Shown here: positions 20,479-30,041 of the stretch, piece by piece | How the letters are laid out: every line of letters starts with the position of its first letter | Numbering within the stretch: the first letter of the stretch is position 1 | Assembly (NCBI GenBank): GCA_051883555.1 | Contig: JBJETY010000008.1 | Span: 1 to 64,000 of the forward strand | Length of the DNA stretch: 64,000 nt | Origin: CAG-917 sp051883555 | GTDB taxonomy: Bacteria > Bacillota > Clostridia > Christensenellales > CAG-917 | Direction of reading: 5' to 3' | Program-made: the position numbers and the translations under genes | The notes under the pieces: model-generated | Told to the model about the DNA's origin: nothing | The model's database searches: none | Seen by the model: only the letters and a program-made list of their open reading frames with translations

Positions 20479-22686
20479 ATGCATATAGACGGTGAAATTA
20501 AAAACATAATATTTCGCAACGAAGAAACGGGATACAGCGTTTTGGAGTTGCTTACCAGCGGCGGTGAACTCATCACCGCCGTCGGCATATTTCCGCCGAT
20601 AAGCGAAGGTCTTGTTCTTTCGCTCGACGGCGATTTTAAACGTCGCAATCAATACGGATTGCAATTTGAAACGGAAAAATATTTCATTTCCGACCCCGTT
20701 AAATTAGAATCGATTAAAAAATATTTATCAAGCGGACTTATCAGAGGACTTGGCAAAGTTACGGCGCAGAATATAATAGATAAGTTCGGTTTAAGCACGC
20801 TCGATTATATGTCGAAGCCGCATGAGCTTGCCCGGGTAAACGGTATATCCTTAAAAAGGGCAACCGAATTTTCGGTGGCGTTTGAAAAGGCAAGAAAGGC
20901 GCAGGAAACGGTTATTTTTTTGCAAGGGCTCGGCGTCAGCATAAATATGAGCCTCAAAATTTACAGAGCTTACGGCAACGGAACGGTTGATAAGGTAAAA
21001 AAGAATCCGTACATGCTCGTTGAAGATATCGACGGAATAGGCTTTATCACGGCGGACGGAATCGCAGCCACGTTAGGTATAGCAAAAGACAGCGACGTAA
21101 GAATAAGCGCAGGCATAATCCACACTTTAAAGGAAGCGGCGGCAAGAAGCGGTAATACGTATTTGCCGAGAGAGCAACTTGTAGAATCAGCGGTGAAGCT
21201 TTTAAAGATTGGCAGCGATAACGACAGAGCAAGAGTGAGCGAAAATCTCGACGACCTTATACTGTTAGGGCAATTAAAGTCGGTGGATATTTCGGGAAAC
21301 AAGGCGATTATGCTCGTTAAATTTTTCAATATCGAAAAAAGCATAGCGACAAGGTTTGTTAAGCTTGCCGAATTTAATCAGAATTTAAATACCGAATGCG
21401 ATTTGGAGATTAGTCAATATGAAAAGGAAAACGGAATTGAACTTCACGAATCGCAAAGGGAAGCGGTAAAGGAAGCGGTAAACGGTTCGGTTGTAGTAAT
21501 AACCGGCGGACCGGGTACCGGCAAGACTACCATAGTAAAATGTATTCTCGAATCGTTTAAGAATATGAAACTGAGAGTTGCGCTTTGCGCTCCGACGGGC
21601 AGAGCCGCCAAACGAATGACGGAAGCCACGGGCGTGGAAGCGAAAACCATTCACCGCCTTATAGATATAGAAAACGACGACAACGATTTTTCGTTCAGCG
21701 AATACAAGAAATTGCCGGTTGACGCAGTAATTGTCGATGAAGCCAGCATGGTAGACGAATACGTTTTCAACGCGTTGCTTAAATCTGTCAGTCTGTCGAC
21801 GAAACTCATAATCGTAGGCGACGGCGACCAGTTGCCGTCGGTTGGCGCGGGAAACGTGTTGCACGATATCATAAAAAGCAAGATTTGCCCCGTAAAGGCA
21901 TTGACTCATATTTACAGACAGGCACAAGAAAGCGGAATCGTTATGTCGGCGCATGCGATAAATTCCGGAAGAATGCCTTCGCTGGATAACTCATACAAAG
22001 ATTTTTATTTTATCGAACTTTCCGATTCGGAAAAGATAAAGGACGAAATAGTCGGTTTATGCACGAAAAGACTGCCGAAATATTTAAACATCAGTCCGTT
22101 TGAAGTGCAAGTGCTGTCACCTATGAAAAAGGGAATAAGCGGAACGACGAGTTTAAATTCCGTTTTGCAAAACGAACTTAACCCAAAAACTGCAGGCGAG
22201 AAAGAACTATATTACGGCGATACCGTTTTCAGAAAGGGCGATAAGGTTATGCATACGCAAAACAACTATCAACTTAGTTGGGCGTTGGAAAAGGATAATC
22301 ACTATGAAAGGGGCAAGGGCGTTTTTAACGGCGATATAGGGACTATCGAACTTATCGACAAAGAAAACTTTATCGTAAAATTCGAGGACGGAAGACAAGT
22401 CAACTATTCCACCTCGGATTTGGAGCAACTGTCCCTTGCTTATGCTACGACCATACACAAATCTCAGGGTAGCGAATTCGACGCCGTGGTAATATCGCTC
22501 GAAGCAAATTTTCTTTTGCAGTCGAGAAATTTAATATATACGGCGGTTACGAGAGCGAAAAAAATGGCGGTACTTGTCGGAAGCTCAAAAACGTTAAAGA
22601 GTATGATTTCAAAAAATCAGACGGAAAGATACACGCTGCTTAAACACTTTATTGAAAGCGAGGCGGACGACGGTGAAAGCAGATAA
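20479..22686 (+). CDS. recD2: ATP-dependent RecD2-type DNA helicase
   Basis: A 5'-3' superfamily 1B helicase of the RecBC-independent RecD2 group, acting in DNA repair. The 735 residues have the N-terminal OB-like and helix-hairpin-helix region, Walker A GGPGTGKTT (about 342-350), Walker B VIVDEASMVDE, and the C-terminal LAYATTIHKSQGSEFDAVV and YTAVTRAKK motifs. The start ATG is 3 bp after metK with no clear ribosome site, suggesting coupling. Its end overlaps comFC. Confidence 0.94.
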   Translation: MHIDGEIKNIIFRNEETGYSVLELLTSGGELITAVGIFPPISEGLVLSLDGDFKRRNQYGLQFETEKYFISDPVKLESIKKYLSSGLIRGLGKVTAQNIIDKFGLSTLDYMSKPHELARVNGISLKRATEFSVAFEKARKAQETVIFLQGLGVSINMSLKIYRAYGNGTVDKVKKNPYMLVEDIDGIGFITADGIAATLGIAKDSDVRISAGIIHTLKEAAARSGNTYLPREQLVESAVKLLKIGSDNDRARVSENLDDLILLGQLKSVDISGNKAIMLVKFFNIEKSIATRFVKLAEFNQNLNTECDLEISQYEKENGIELHESQREAVKEAVNGSVVVITGGPGTGKTTIVKCILESFKNMKLRVALCAPTGRAAKRMTEATGVEAKTIHRLIDIENDDNDFSFSEYKKLPVDAVIVDEASMVDEYVFNALLKSVSLSTKLIIVGDGDQLPSVGAGNVLHDIIKSKICPVKALTHIYRQAQESGIVMSAHAINSGRMPSLDNSYKDFYFIELSDSEKIKDEIVGLCTKRLPKYLNISPFEVQVLSPMKKGISGTTSLNSVLQNELNPKTAGEKELYYGDTVFRKGDKVMHTQNNYQLSWALEKDNHYERGKGVFNGDIGTIELIDKENFIVKFEDGRQVNYSTSDLEQLSLAYATTIHKSQGSEFDAVVISLEANFLLQSRNLIYTAVTRAKKMAVLVGSSKTLKSMISKNQTERYTLLKHFIESEADDGESR

Positions 22687-23401
22687 GTTTTTTGCGGCAA
22701 TAAGAAACGCAGTATATCCCGAAAACGAAACGTGCGATTTATGCGGAAACGAATTGCCTTTTAAAAGCAGATTGAATCTTTGTTCGGAATGTCTTTCCAA
22801 ACTTGAATTCAACAACGGCAGGATATGTTTAAGGTGTGGTTCGCCGATTTTAAACGAGGCGGACTATTGTCTCAGATGCGAAAACAGAGTAAACGCTTTT
22901 AGATATAACAGAAGTCCGTTGCTTTACGAAGGACTTGCAAAGAAAACCGTTTTATCTTTTAAATACGGCGAAAAGCGGTATTTGTCCGAGTTTTTGGGAA
23001 AACTTATGACGGATGAATTTATAAAGAACGATATGCAAGCTTCCGTTGCTACGTTTGTCCCTATGACGAAGAAAGAGAAAAAGAAGAGAGGATACAATCA
23101 GGCGGAACTTCTTGCCGACTGCGTTGCAGGCAATTTAAAATTGGATTTAAGAGAACTTCTCGTAAAGAACGGAGAAACGCCCGAACAAAAGAAACTTTCC
23201 GCAAAAGAGCGAGAGGAAAATATGAAAGGAATATTCGGTTGCACGGCAGATTTAAAAGGTAAAGAAGTTTTGCTTATCGACGACGTTTTTACAACGGGCG
23301 CGACTGCAAACGAATGCGCAAAGCAACTTATAAAGGCGGGAGCTAACGGCGTTGTTGTGTTGACGGCGGCGGTAACGTCCTTGAAACCGCATATATCTTA
23401 A
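22673..23401 (+). CDS. comFC: ComF family phosphoribosyltransferase-like protein
   Basis: ComF/GntX family protein; in competent bacteria it assists uptake or processing of transforming DNA, elsewhere its role is unclear. The 242 residues have an N-terminal zinc-finger region (CDLCGNELPF, CSEC, CLRCGSP, CLRCENR) and a C-terminal PRTase loop VLLIDDVFTTGATANEC. I chose the GTG at 22673, inside the end of recD2, over an earlier TTG; GAGG lies about 11 nt upstream. No other competence gene is seen here. Confidence 0.88.
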   Translation: MKADKFFAAIRNAVYPENETCDLCGNELPFKSRLNLCSECLSKLEFNNGRICLRCGSPILNEADYCLRCENRVNAFRYNRSPLLYEGLAKKTVLSFKYGEKRYLSEFLGKLMTDEFIKNDMQASVATFVPMTKKEKKKRGYNQAELLADCVAGNLKLDLRELLVKNGETPEQKKLSAKEREENMKGIFGCTADLKGKEVLLIDDVFTTGATANECAKQLIKAGANGVVVLTAAVTSLKPHIS

Positions 23402-23405
23402 CCGT

Positions 23406-23434
23406 TTGACAAAAACGGCGTGCAAATGTATTAT
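23406..23434 (+). promoter_or_regulatory. secA promoter
   Basis: TTGACA (23406-23411), a 17-nt spacer and TATTAT (23429-23434). Transcription would begin near 23441, giving a leader of only about 12 nt that contains AGGAG before the ATG at 23453. Confidence 0.75.
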
Positions 23435-23452
23435 AAATATCTAGGAGTGAAT

Positions 23453-26116
23453 ATGGGACTTTTTGGAAACGAAAACAAAAGACAAATTAAAAAGCTTGAG
23501 AAGATAGCGGGAAAGATAGAATTGCTTTCCGACGAATTCAAGGCGCTTTCCAACGAGGCTCTTACGGCAAAGACGGAAGAGTTTAAAAAAAGGATAGCGG
23601 ACGGCGAAAAGCTCGACGACCTTTTGCCCGAGGCTTTCGCCACTGTCAGAGAGGCTTCCGAAAGAGTTCTCGGAATGAGACATTTTCACGTGCAACTGCT
23701 CGGCGGAATTGCTTTGCATCAGGGACGTATCGCAGAAATGGCAACAGGTGAAGGTAAAACGCTTGTAGCGACGCTTCCTGCATATTTAAACGCGCTTACT
23801 GGAAAGGGCGTTCATATAGTTACCGTCAACGATTATCTTGCAAAGCGTGACGCATATTGGATGGGCAAACTTTACAAATTTTTGGGACTTTCCGTCGGTA
23901 TTGTCGTTCCGCAAATGAACCATGCCGATAAAGTTTTATCTTACAATGCGGATATAACCTATTGCACGAACAACGAACTCGGTTTCGATTTTTTGCGCGA
24001 TAACATGGTCGTTTCAAAAAAGGACAAAGCGCAAAGAGGACTCAATTTTGCCATTCTCGACGAAGTCGACTCTATATTGATTGACGAAGCGAGAACGCCG
24101 CTCATTATTTCAGGCAGGGGAGAAAAGTCAAGCGACCTTTATAAATCGGCAAACGCATTTGCGAGAGGACTTCGCGACGGCGAAGATTTTTCGATAGACG
24201 AAAAGGAAAAAACCGTTGTGTTGACCGATGAAGGCACGGCAAAAGCGGAAAAATTCTTTAAAGTCGAAAACCTTGCCGATATGGAAAACAACGAGCTTTA
24301 TCATCATATCTGTCAGGCGCTTAAAGCCCACTTTATTATGAAAAAGGACCGCGACTATATCGTGTCGGACGGCGAAGTGCTTATCGTCGACGAATTTACC
24401 GGCCGTGTTATGGTTGGTCGTCGTTACAGCGAAGGTCTTCATCAGGCGATAGAAGCGAAAGAAGGCGTCGTAATAAGAAGCGAAAACAAAACTCTTGCGA
24501 CAATCACCTTCCAGAACTTTTTCAGAATGTATTCCAAACTTTCGGGTATGACCGGTACGGCGAAAACGGAAGAAGACGAATTTAAGGGCATATACAAACT
24601 CGACGTCGTCACGATTCCGCCTAACAAGCCGTCGCAAAGAATCGACGAACACGACAGAATTTATACAACCGTAAAGGGAAAGATGAAAGCGGTCGTCGAA
24701 GAAATAGAAAATTGTCATAAAAACGGACAACCCGTACTTGTAGGTACGGTTTCGGTTGAGAAGTCGGAAGAGCTTTCAAAGACGTTGAAGCGAATGAGCA
24801 TTCCGCATACCGTGCTTAACGCAAAGCAACATAAAAAGGAAGCGGAAATTATCGCACAGGCGGGAAGATACGGCGCCGTTACGATTGCTACCAATATGGC
24901 AGGTCGTGGTACGGATATAAAACTTGGCGGAAACCCTGAATATCAGGCAAGACAAAGGCTTGAAAAAGACGGCTACGACGAAGCTACAATCGAAGCGGCG
25001 GTTTCCATTTTGCCGAGCGACGACCAGTCGGTGAAAAAGGCGAAAGCCGAATACGAACGCCACTTGAAAGATTTCGAAGAGATTTGCAACAGAGAAAAGG
25101 AAGAAGTCATAAAAGCGGGCGGACTCAGAATTATCGGAACGGAGCGTCACGAGTCGAGACGTATCGATAATCAGTTGCGTGGTCGTGCGGGACGTCAGGG
25201 CGACGTCGGCTCGACGGTGTTCTACATTTCCATGGAAGACGACGTTGCAAGAATATTCGGCGGCGACAGAATGAAGCAGATTGCCGAAATGTTCAAAATG
25301 GACGAGGATATGGCGATAACGAGCGGACTCGTTACGAAACAGATTGAAAGGGCTCAGCTTATGGTTGAGTCGAGAAATTACAGCATAAGAAAGACAGTTT
25401 TAAGTTACGACGACGTTATGAACGCACAGCGTTCAATCATTTATACCGAACGCGGAAAAGTTCTCGACGGTCTTGACGTACACGACCAGATACTCGATAT
25501 GATTGACGGACTTGCCGAACATATTATTTCGACGTACGCCGATTATAAGCAGGACTACACGACGTGGGATTACGAAGCGTTCAACGCGGCTCTCGAAAGG
25601 CAGATGCTCCCTGAGGGCAGCAACGTTATAACGGAAAAACTTGCTTCTCATTACGACGTATACAAACTTAAAAAAGCGGTTATGGACATAGCTTTGCCTA
25701 GCTATGAACAAAAGATAGAAAAGGCAAAGGCTGACGGAATAGATTTCGGCGAAATCGAAAGACTCATTCTTTTGAAAACGGTCGACGCAAAATGGATGGA
25801 CCATATCGACCAGATGGACGCTCTTCGCCGCGGTATAGGTTTAAGAGGACTCGGACAGCGTGACCCGGTCATTTCATACCGTGAAGAAGGATGGGGAATG
25901 TTCGACGATATGATTGACCGTATTCATAACGACACGGCGGGAATTTTGCTTAAAGTTACGGTTGAGAAAAACGAAAACGGAAACAAAGAAAAAATGGCGG
26001 TAAACAAGGTAACGGCAAAAGCCGTGCCGAAAAAAGCGGAAGTCGGCAGAAACGACCCTTGTCCGTGCGGAAGCGGAAAAAAATATAAACAGTGTTGCGG
26101 TAAAAACAATGATTGA
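23453..26116 (+). CDS. secA: Preprotein translocase ATPase SecA
   Basis: Motor that pushes unfolded preproteins through SecYEG. The 887 residues show Walker A MATGEGKTLVATLPAYL (about 98-114), the DEVDSILIDEARTPLIISG helicase motif, TNMAGRGTDIKLGG, and the C-terminal SEC-C zinc motif CPCGSGKKYKQCC in the last 20 residues. The frame is open 11 codons further upstream, but that part covers the promoter, and AGGAG precedes the ATG at 23453. secY and secE are in the same window. It overlaps prfB by 8 bp. Confidence 0.97.
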   Translation: MGLFGNENKRQIKKLEKIAGKIELLSDEFKALSNEALTAKTEEFKKRIADGEKLDDLLPEAFATVREASERVLGMRHFHVQLLGGIALHQGRIAEMATGEGKTLVATLPAYLNALTGKGVHIVTVNDYLAKRDAYWMGKLYKFLGLSVGIVVPQMNHADKVLSYNADITYCTNNELGFDFLRDNMVVSKKDKAQRGLNFAILDEVDSILIDEARTPLIISGRGEKSSDLYKSANAFARGLRDGEDFSIDEKEKTVVLTDEGTAKAEKFFKVENLADMENNELYHHICQALKAHFIMKKDRDYIVSDGEVLIVDEFTGRVMVGRRYSEGLHQAIEAKEGVVIRSENKTLATITFQNFFRMYSKLSGMTGTAKTEEDEFKGIYKLDVVTIPPNKPSQRIDEHDRIYTTVKGKMKAVVEEIENCHKNGQPVLVGTVSVEKSEELSKTLKRMSIPHTVLNAKQHKKEAEIIAQAGRYGAVTIATNMAGRGTDIKLGGNPEYQARQRLEKDGYDEATIEAAVSILPSDDQSVKKAKAEYERHLKDFEEICNREKEEVIKAGGLRIIGTERHESRRIDNQLRGRAGRQGDVGSTVFYISMEDDVARIFGGDRMKQIAEMFKMDEDMAITSGLVTKQIERAQLMVESRNYSIRKTVLSYDDVMNAQRSIIYTERGKVLDGLDVHDQILDMIDGLAEHIISTYADYKQDYTTWDYEAFNAALERQMLPEGSNVITEKLASHYDVYKLKKAVMDIALPSYEQKIEKAKADGIDFGEIERLILLKTVDAKWMDHIDQMDALRRGIGLRGLGQRDPVISYREEGWGMFDDMIDRIHNDTAGILLKVTVEKNENGNKEKMAVNKVTAKAVPKKAEVGRNDPCPCGSGKKYKQCCGKNND

Positions 26117-27224
26117 TACAATAGGCAGAAAAAACAGAATAAACGAACTTATTGACACGCTTAGCATTGCCTATGCTTCGATATCGCCCGACAAGATAAA
26201 AGCGGAAATAAAAAGACTTACGGAAATCGAACACGGCGACGGCTTCTGGAACGACGTCGAAAACGCTCAGAAAGTGTCGAAAGAATTAAAAAGGCTGGAA
26301 GCCAAAATCGAAAAATTCGAAAAGCTCGAAGGCAAATTGAAAGACGCTTTAGATACGGTTGAGATTTTAGAACTCGAACCGGACGAAAGCATAGTCGAAG
26401 ACCTTGACAAAGATATCGACTCTCTTTCAAACGCCGTGGAAGAAATTCGTCTGGCTACGCTGCTCAGCGGAAAATACGACGGGCTTAACGCAATTATGAC
26501 GTTGCACGCAGGCGCGGGCGGCACGGAAGCTCAGGACTGGGCAAGTATGCTTTACAGAATGTATACCAGATATCTTGAATCGAAAGATTATAAGGTAACG
26601 GAGCTTGATAAGTTGGACGGCGACGAAGCAGGGATAAAAAGCGTTACGTTTAAAGCGGAAGGCGACAACGCATACGGCTATTTAAAGGCAGAAAAGGGCG
26701 TTCACCGACTTGTCAGAATTTCGCCGTTCGACGCAAACAGCAGACGTCATACGTCTTTTGCCTCTCTTGAAGTCATGCCTGAAATTATCGACGACGCGGA
26801 TATCGTAATCCGTCCGGAAGATTTGAAAGTCGATACGTACAGAAGTAGCGGAGCGGGCGGACAGCACGTCAACAAAACGGAATCGGCCATAAGAATTACG
26901 CATATACCAACGGGTATAATCGTTGCGTGTCAGAACGAACGCAGTCAGATTCAGAACAGAGAAACGGCAATGAATATGTTGCGCGGCAAACTCGTCGAAA
27001 GAAGAGAGCGTGAACGCGAGGCGGAAGCGGCTTCGATTTCAGGCGTTCTGAAAAAAATCGAATGGGGCAGTCAGATAAGAAGTTACGTTTTCTGTCCGTA
27101 TACTATGGTTAAAGACCACCGCACGGGATACGAAACGGGCAACGTGCAGGCAGTTATGGACGGCGACTTAGAGCCGTTTATAAACGAATACTTAAAGCAG
27201 GCTAACGCAAAGAGCATAGAATAA
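26109..27224 (+). CDS. prfB: Peptide chain release factor 2, no frameshift site
   Basis: Reads UAA and UGA stop codons and triggers peptide release. The 371 residues contain GAGGTEAQDW, the recognition motif SPF (ISPFDANSRRH), and the catalytic GGQ in SSGAGGQHVNKTESAIR (about 250). The frame is continuous from the ATG; the region near codon 25 reads AYASISPDKIKAEI with no internal UGA, so the usual programmed +1 frameshift is absent. The start overlaps the end of secA (ATGATTGA), the common secA-prfB arrangement. Confidence 0.96.
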   Translation: MIDTIGRKNRINELIDTLSIAYASISPDKIKAEIKRLTEIEHGDGFWNDVENAQKVSKELKRLEAKIEKFEKLEGKLKDALDTVEILELEPDESIVEDLDKDIDSLSNAVEEIRLATLLSGKYDGLNAIMTLHAGAGGTEAQDWASMLYRMYTRYLESKDYKVTELDKLDGDEAGIKSVTFKAEGDNAYGYLKAEKGVHRLVRISPFDANSRRHTSFASLEVMPEIIDDADIVIRPEDLKVDTYRSSGAGGQHVNKTESAIRITHIPTGIIVACQNERSQIQNRETAMNMLRGKLVERREREREAEAASISGVLKKIEWGSQIRSYVFCPYTMVKDHRTGYETGNVQAVMDGDLEPFINEYLKQANAKSIE

Positions 27225-27291
27225 AATTGTCGGAATCGATAAGCAATCGTAAGCGACCGATAGCAACCGACGAAATTAAACCGAAAGCAAA

Positions 27292-28314
27292 ATGGAACTT
27301 AAAGATAAGGAAAACATCGTTATACTCAGCATAGAGTCGTCGTGCGACGAAACGGCGGCGGCGGTTGTCAAAAACGGACGTACGGTTTTGTCAAGCGTCA
27401 TTGCTACGCAAATCGACATACACAGAAGGTTTGGCGGAGTCGTGCCGGAAATAGCGTCGAGAAATCACGTTTTGTCGATAGAAAGCGTTGTGGACGAAGC
27501 GATGAAAAAGGCGAACGTAACGCACGACGATATCGACGCCATAGCCGTAACTTACGGCGCAGGGCTGCTTGGGGCGCTGCTTGTCGGCGTGTCGTACGCA
27601 AAGGGGCTTGCATACGTCTGGGGCAAACCGCTTTTTGCGGTAAGTCACGTAAAAGGACACATTGCGGCGAATTATATCGATTCCGATTTAAAACCGCCGT
27701 ATTTGTGCATGCTGTGCAGCGGCGGACATACGGCAGTGCTCGAAGTGAAAGATTATTGCGACTCGAGGTTGTTGGCGGCAACCCGTGACGACGCGGCAGG
27801 GGAAGCGTTCGATAAAGTTGCAAGGATATTATCTTTGCCGTATCCGGGCGGACCCGAAATCGAAAAACTCGCAAAGGAAGGCGAACCCGTTTTTGAATTT
27901 CCTAAGCCGAAATACAAGGGCAAAGAAGTTTATTTTTCATACAGCGGACTTAAAACGGCGGTTATAAATTTTGTGCATAACGCAGAGCAGAGACAAGAAA
28001 AAATCGACGGCGCAAATCTTGCATGCAGTTTCCAGAAAGCGGCTGTCGAACAGATGACGGACGCTGTCGAAATTTTGCAAAAACGCACCGGCTTAAACAA
28101 AATCGCCATAGCTGGCGGAGTTTCGGCAAACGGTTATTTAAGAGAAAAATTTAAGACGATTTTCGACAAAACGGGAGTCAGCGTTTATTATCCGCAACTT
28201 AAATATTGCACGGACAATGCGGCAATGATAGGGGCGGCGTGCTATTTTATGATAAAAAACGACGAAAAACCCGCCGAACTCAGCCTTGACGCAAAAGCGG
28301 ACGTTCCGCTTTAA
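27292..28314 (+). CDS. tsaD: tRNA threonylcarbamoyladenosine transferase TsaD
   Basis: Transfers the threonylcarbamoyl group to A37 of ANN-decoding tRNAs, in complex with TsaB and TsaE. The 340 residues start with ILSIESSCDETAAAVV, and the iron ligands lie in HVKGHIAANY (about 118-122). SFQKAAVEQM and IAGGVSANGYLREK follow in the C-terminal half. No clear Shine-Dalgarno precedes the ATG; the 67-bp gap after prfB is a degenerate CGATAGCAAT-like repeat. Followed by a strong terminator. Confidence 0.95.
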   Translation: MELKDKENIVILSIESSCDETAAAVVKNGRTVLSSVIATQIDIHRRFGGVVPEIASRNHVLSIESVVDEAMKKANVTHDDIDAIAVTYGAGLLGALLVGVSYAKGLAYVWGKPLFAVSHVKGHIAANYIDSDLKPPYLCMLCSGGHTAVLEVKDYCDSRLLAATRDDAAGEAFDKVARILSLPYPGGPEIEKLAKEGEPVFEFPKPKYKGKEVYFSYSGLKTAVINFVHNAEQRQEKIDGANLACSFQKAAVEQMTDAVEILQKRTGLNKIAIAGGVSANGYLREKFKTIFDKTGVSVYYPQLKYCTDNAAMIGAACYFMIKNDEKPAELSLDAKADVPL

Positions 28315-28358
28315 TTTGAAAGCCATAGAAAATTAAGTCGGAATTGATAAATTCGTTG

Positions 28359-28387
28359 TTGATTTAATAAAATTTATATTGTATAAT
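28359..28387 (+). promoter_or_regulatory. Promoter running into the tsaD terminator
   Basis: TTGATT (28359-28364), a 17-nt spacer and TATAAT (28382-28387). The predicted start near 28394 falls inside the left arm of the terminator hairpin, so a new transcript would lack that arm and escape termination. It may drive the lipoprotein gene at 28717. Confidence 0.5.
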
Positions 28388-28427
28388 AAGGCTGTGCTTT
28401 TCGGTATGCACAGCCTTATTTGTTTTT
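28385..28427 (+). terminator. tsaD rho-independent terminator
   Basis: AATAAGGCTGTGC (28385-28397) pairs with GCACAGCCTTATT (28408-28420) across a 10-nt loop, followed by TGTTTTTAAA. Confidence 0.88.
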
Positions 28428-28716
28428 AAATTTAAACCAAAAAATTCAAACAAAAATTTTGCATAAAGAATTTAAAGGATTTAAAACAAAAGTTTAAAGA
28501 AAATTAAAGAAAAATTTAAAACAAAAGTTTTAAAGGAAAAGGTTTTAAAAAGGTTTAAACAAAGTTTTAAGGCAAAAGAGCTAAACGGAAAATTTAAAAA
28601 CGTTTAAAAGAAAAGATAAAAAAAATTTTTAAAGAGAAATTTAAAAAGGCTTGTTTAAGTTGGCTGAAAGAATATTTAAAAGGATATAAAAGAGAAAAAA
28701 GGAGAGGACTAAGGAA
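28428..28716 (+). other. A-rich low-complexity region upstream of lipoprotein gene
   Basis: About 290 bases made almost entirely of variations on TTTAAA, AAAGTTTAAA and GGAAAA, strongly purine-rich on the plus strand. AAAGGAGAGG at the end may serve as ribosome binding site. No gene or other element is recognised. Confidence 0.7.
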
Positions 28717-29559
28717 ATGGGAAAAAGAAAAGTTAAAGGACTTGTTTTGATAAGTCTTGTCGCAATAGTTGTTGCGTGTTGTCTTATGCTTGTCGCATGC
28801 GGACAAACGACGACAAAGACCGATACCACGGACGGTTCGACGACAACCGATAGCGAAAGTGCGGAAAGCACCGTTGGGGAAAGCGGAAATTCCGGAACTT
28901 CTGAAACGGACGACACAAGCGACAGCGAAGCCGAATCTATCCCACAACCGCAAACTCCTGCCGAATATAAAGCGTTATGCGAAGAGAAAATTGTTGAAAA
29001 GGTTTCTGAATATCTCTCATCAGAATTAACTCGTGCAACAATAAGTAACGTTGAACTTGTTAAACTTAACGCAAAAGACGGAAAAGTTTTTGTAACTGCA
29101 GATTGTAAAACTGGAATAAAACCGTTTAAATATTTTTATGAATTAGATAGTGATTTGGGTGATATATCTAAAAACACTTATAAAGAAATTTCTCAAAAAT
29201 GTGATTCTTTAACTTTTTCTGATTTTGAAGAAAAAACAATATTAGAAGGTGCAATTTCGGAAGAAAAATATAACGACCTTTGCAACTATGTTTTGGCAGA
29301 CGTTGGATTGAACGGCGGAACAGTCCTCAATGCAACGAAGTTTTATACGAGTAAAGATGGAATGCCTGGAACAATTTTAACGGTTTTATACAACGGAAAG
29401 ATTGCAACGGTTGGGGCATATTGTCATTCTGCAACAACCGATAATACTCAATGTATTAATGAAATGCTTGACCCTGAAGCAAATAACGATATCCGAATCA
29501 CTTCGTATGATGATTTTGTAGATTTTGATTATTTAAACAACGAAGCGACAATGAGTTGA
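28717..29559 (+). CDS. Putative lipoprotein of unknown function
   Basis: A 280-residue secreted protein I do not recognise. A lipoprotein signal peptide (KRKVKG, then a hydrophobic stretch) ends in lipobox LVAC with Cys28, implying anchoring to the outer face of the membrane. Residues 30-75 are a Thr/Ser/Asp/Glu-rich linker, then a globular domain of about 200 residues. The N-terminal third has codon use like its neighbours, while sequence from about 28980 on is more AT-rich. It stands alone, flanked on both sides by A-rich repeats. Confidence 0.75.
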   Translation: MGKRKVKGLVLISLVAIVVACCLMLVACGQTTTKTDTTDGSTTTDSESAESTVGESGNSGTSETDDTSDSEAESIPQPQTPAEYKALCEEKIVEKVSEYLSSELTRATISNVELVKLNAKDGKVFVTADCKTGIKPFKYFYELDSDLGDISKNTYKEISQKCDSLTFSDFEEKTILEGAISEEKYNDLCNYVLADVGLNGGTVLNATKFYTSKDGMPGTILTVLYNGKIATVGAYCHSATTDNTQCINEMLDPEANNDIRITSYDDFVDFDYLNNEATMS

Positions 29560-29731
29560 CGCTTTTAAAATTTAAAGGAAATAAAAAGCGGAATTAAAAA
29601 AAGAGAAATACGCAAAAAGAAAACGGATATTAAAAGAAAAAGCAAAAATATGTAAAAGAAAAAAGAAAAACGCTTAAGGCAGAACTTGGGCAGCGTGAAA
29701 TAAACAAAACACAAAAAATAAAAGCTTTGAT

Positions 29732-29760
29732 AAAAAGGAGCGTTACGCTTCTTTTTATTA
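29732..29760 (+). terminator. Terminator downstream of the lipoprotein gene
   Basis: AAAAAGGAGCG (29732-29742), loop TTA and CGCTTCTTTTT (29746-29756) form an 11-bp stem with one wobble, continued by ATTATA. It lies 170 nt after the stop codon, beyond an A-rich stretch. Confidence 0.7.
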
Positions 29761-29963
29761 TACGGCAAAAGTTTTTTTGCGATATGCGGCAAAGGAAAGG
29801 GCATACGCGTTTTTATGTAAGACGGCAAAACGGCTTAAAAGAGGAAAAAGTAAAACGTTAAGGTATAATGTTTTTATATAAATTACGATAAAAAAGCTTT
29901 AAAACAGGGTAAAAAAGACCAAAAATTTTGTTTTTCATTATTTCAAAATTGCCGTAAAATCGT
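29761..29963. other. AT-rich spacer before the str cluster
   Basis: A-rich sequence between the lipoprotein terminator and the next promoter. A TATAAT at 29864-29869 has no matching -35. With the A-rich stretch at 29560-29731 it makes a gene-free interval of about 400 bases. Confidence 0.5.
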
Positions 29964-29992
29964 TTGACAATAGACAATTTAATTGGTAAGAT
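29964..29992 (+). promoter_or_regulatory. str operon promoter
   Basis: TTGACA (29964-29969), a 17-nt spacer and TAAGAT (29987-29992); predicted start near 30000. It precedes the L7Ae-family gene and rpsL, and shows that the longer open frame beginning at 29964 cannot be the real start. Confidence 0.72.
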
Positions 29993-30041
29993 AATATGGC
30001 TTGTAGAAGCACAAGCGTTTTTTCAAGTACCAAAAAAGTAT

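Noticed and set aside
29565..29828. Minus-strand frame of 87 codons downstream of the lipoprotein
   Set aside because: Phe/Lys-rich translation of an A-rich spacer and its terminator; not a gene.
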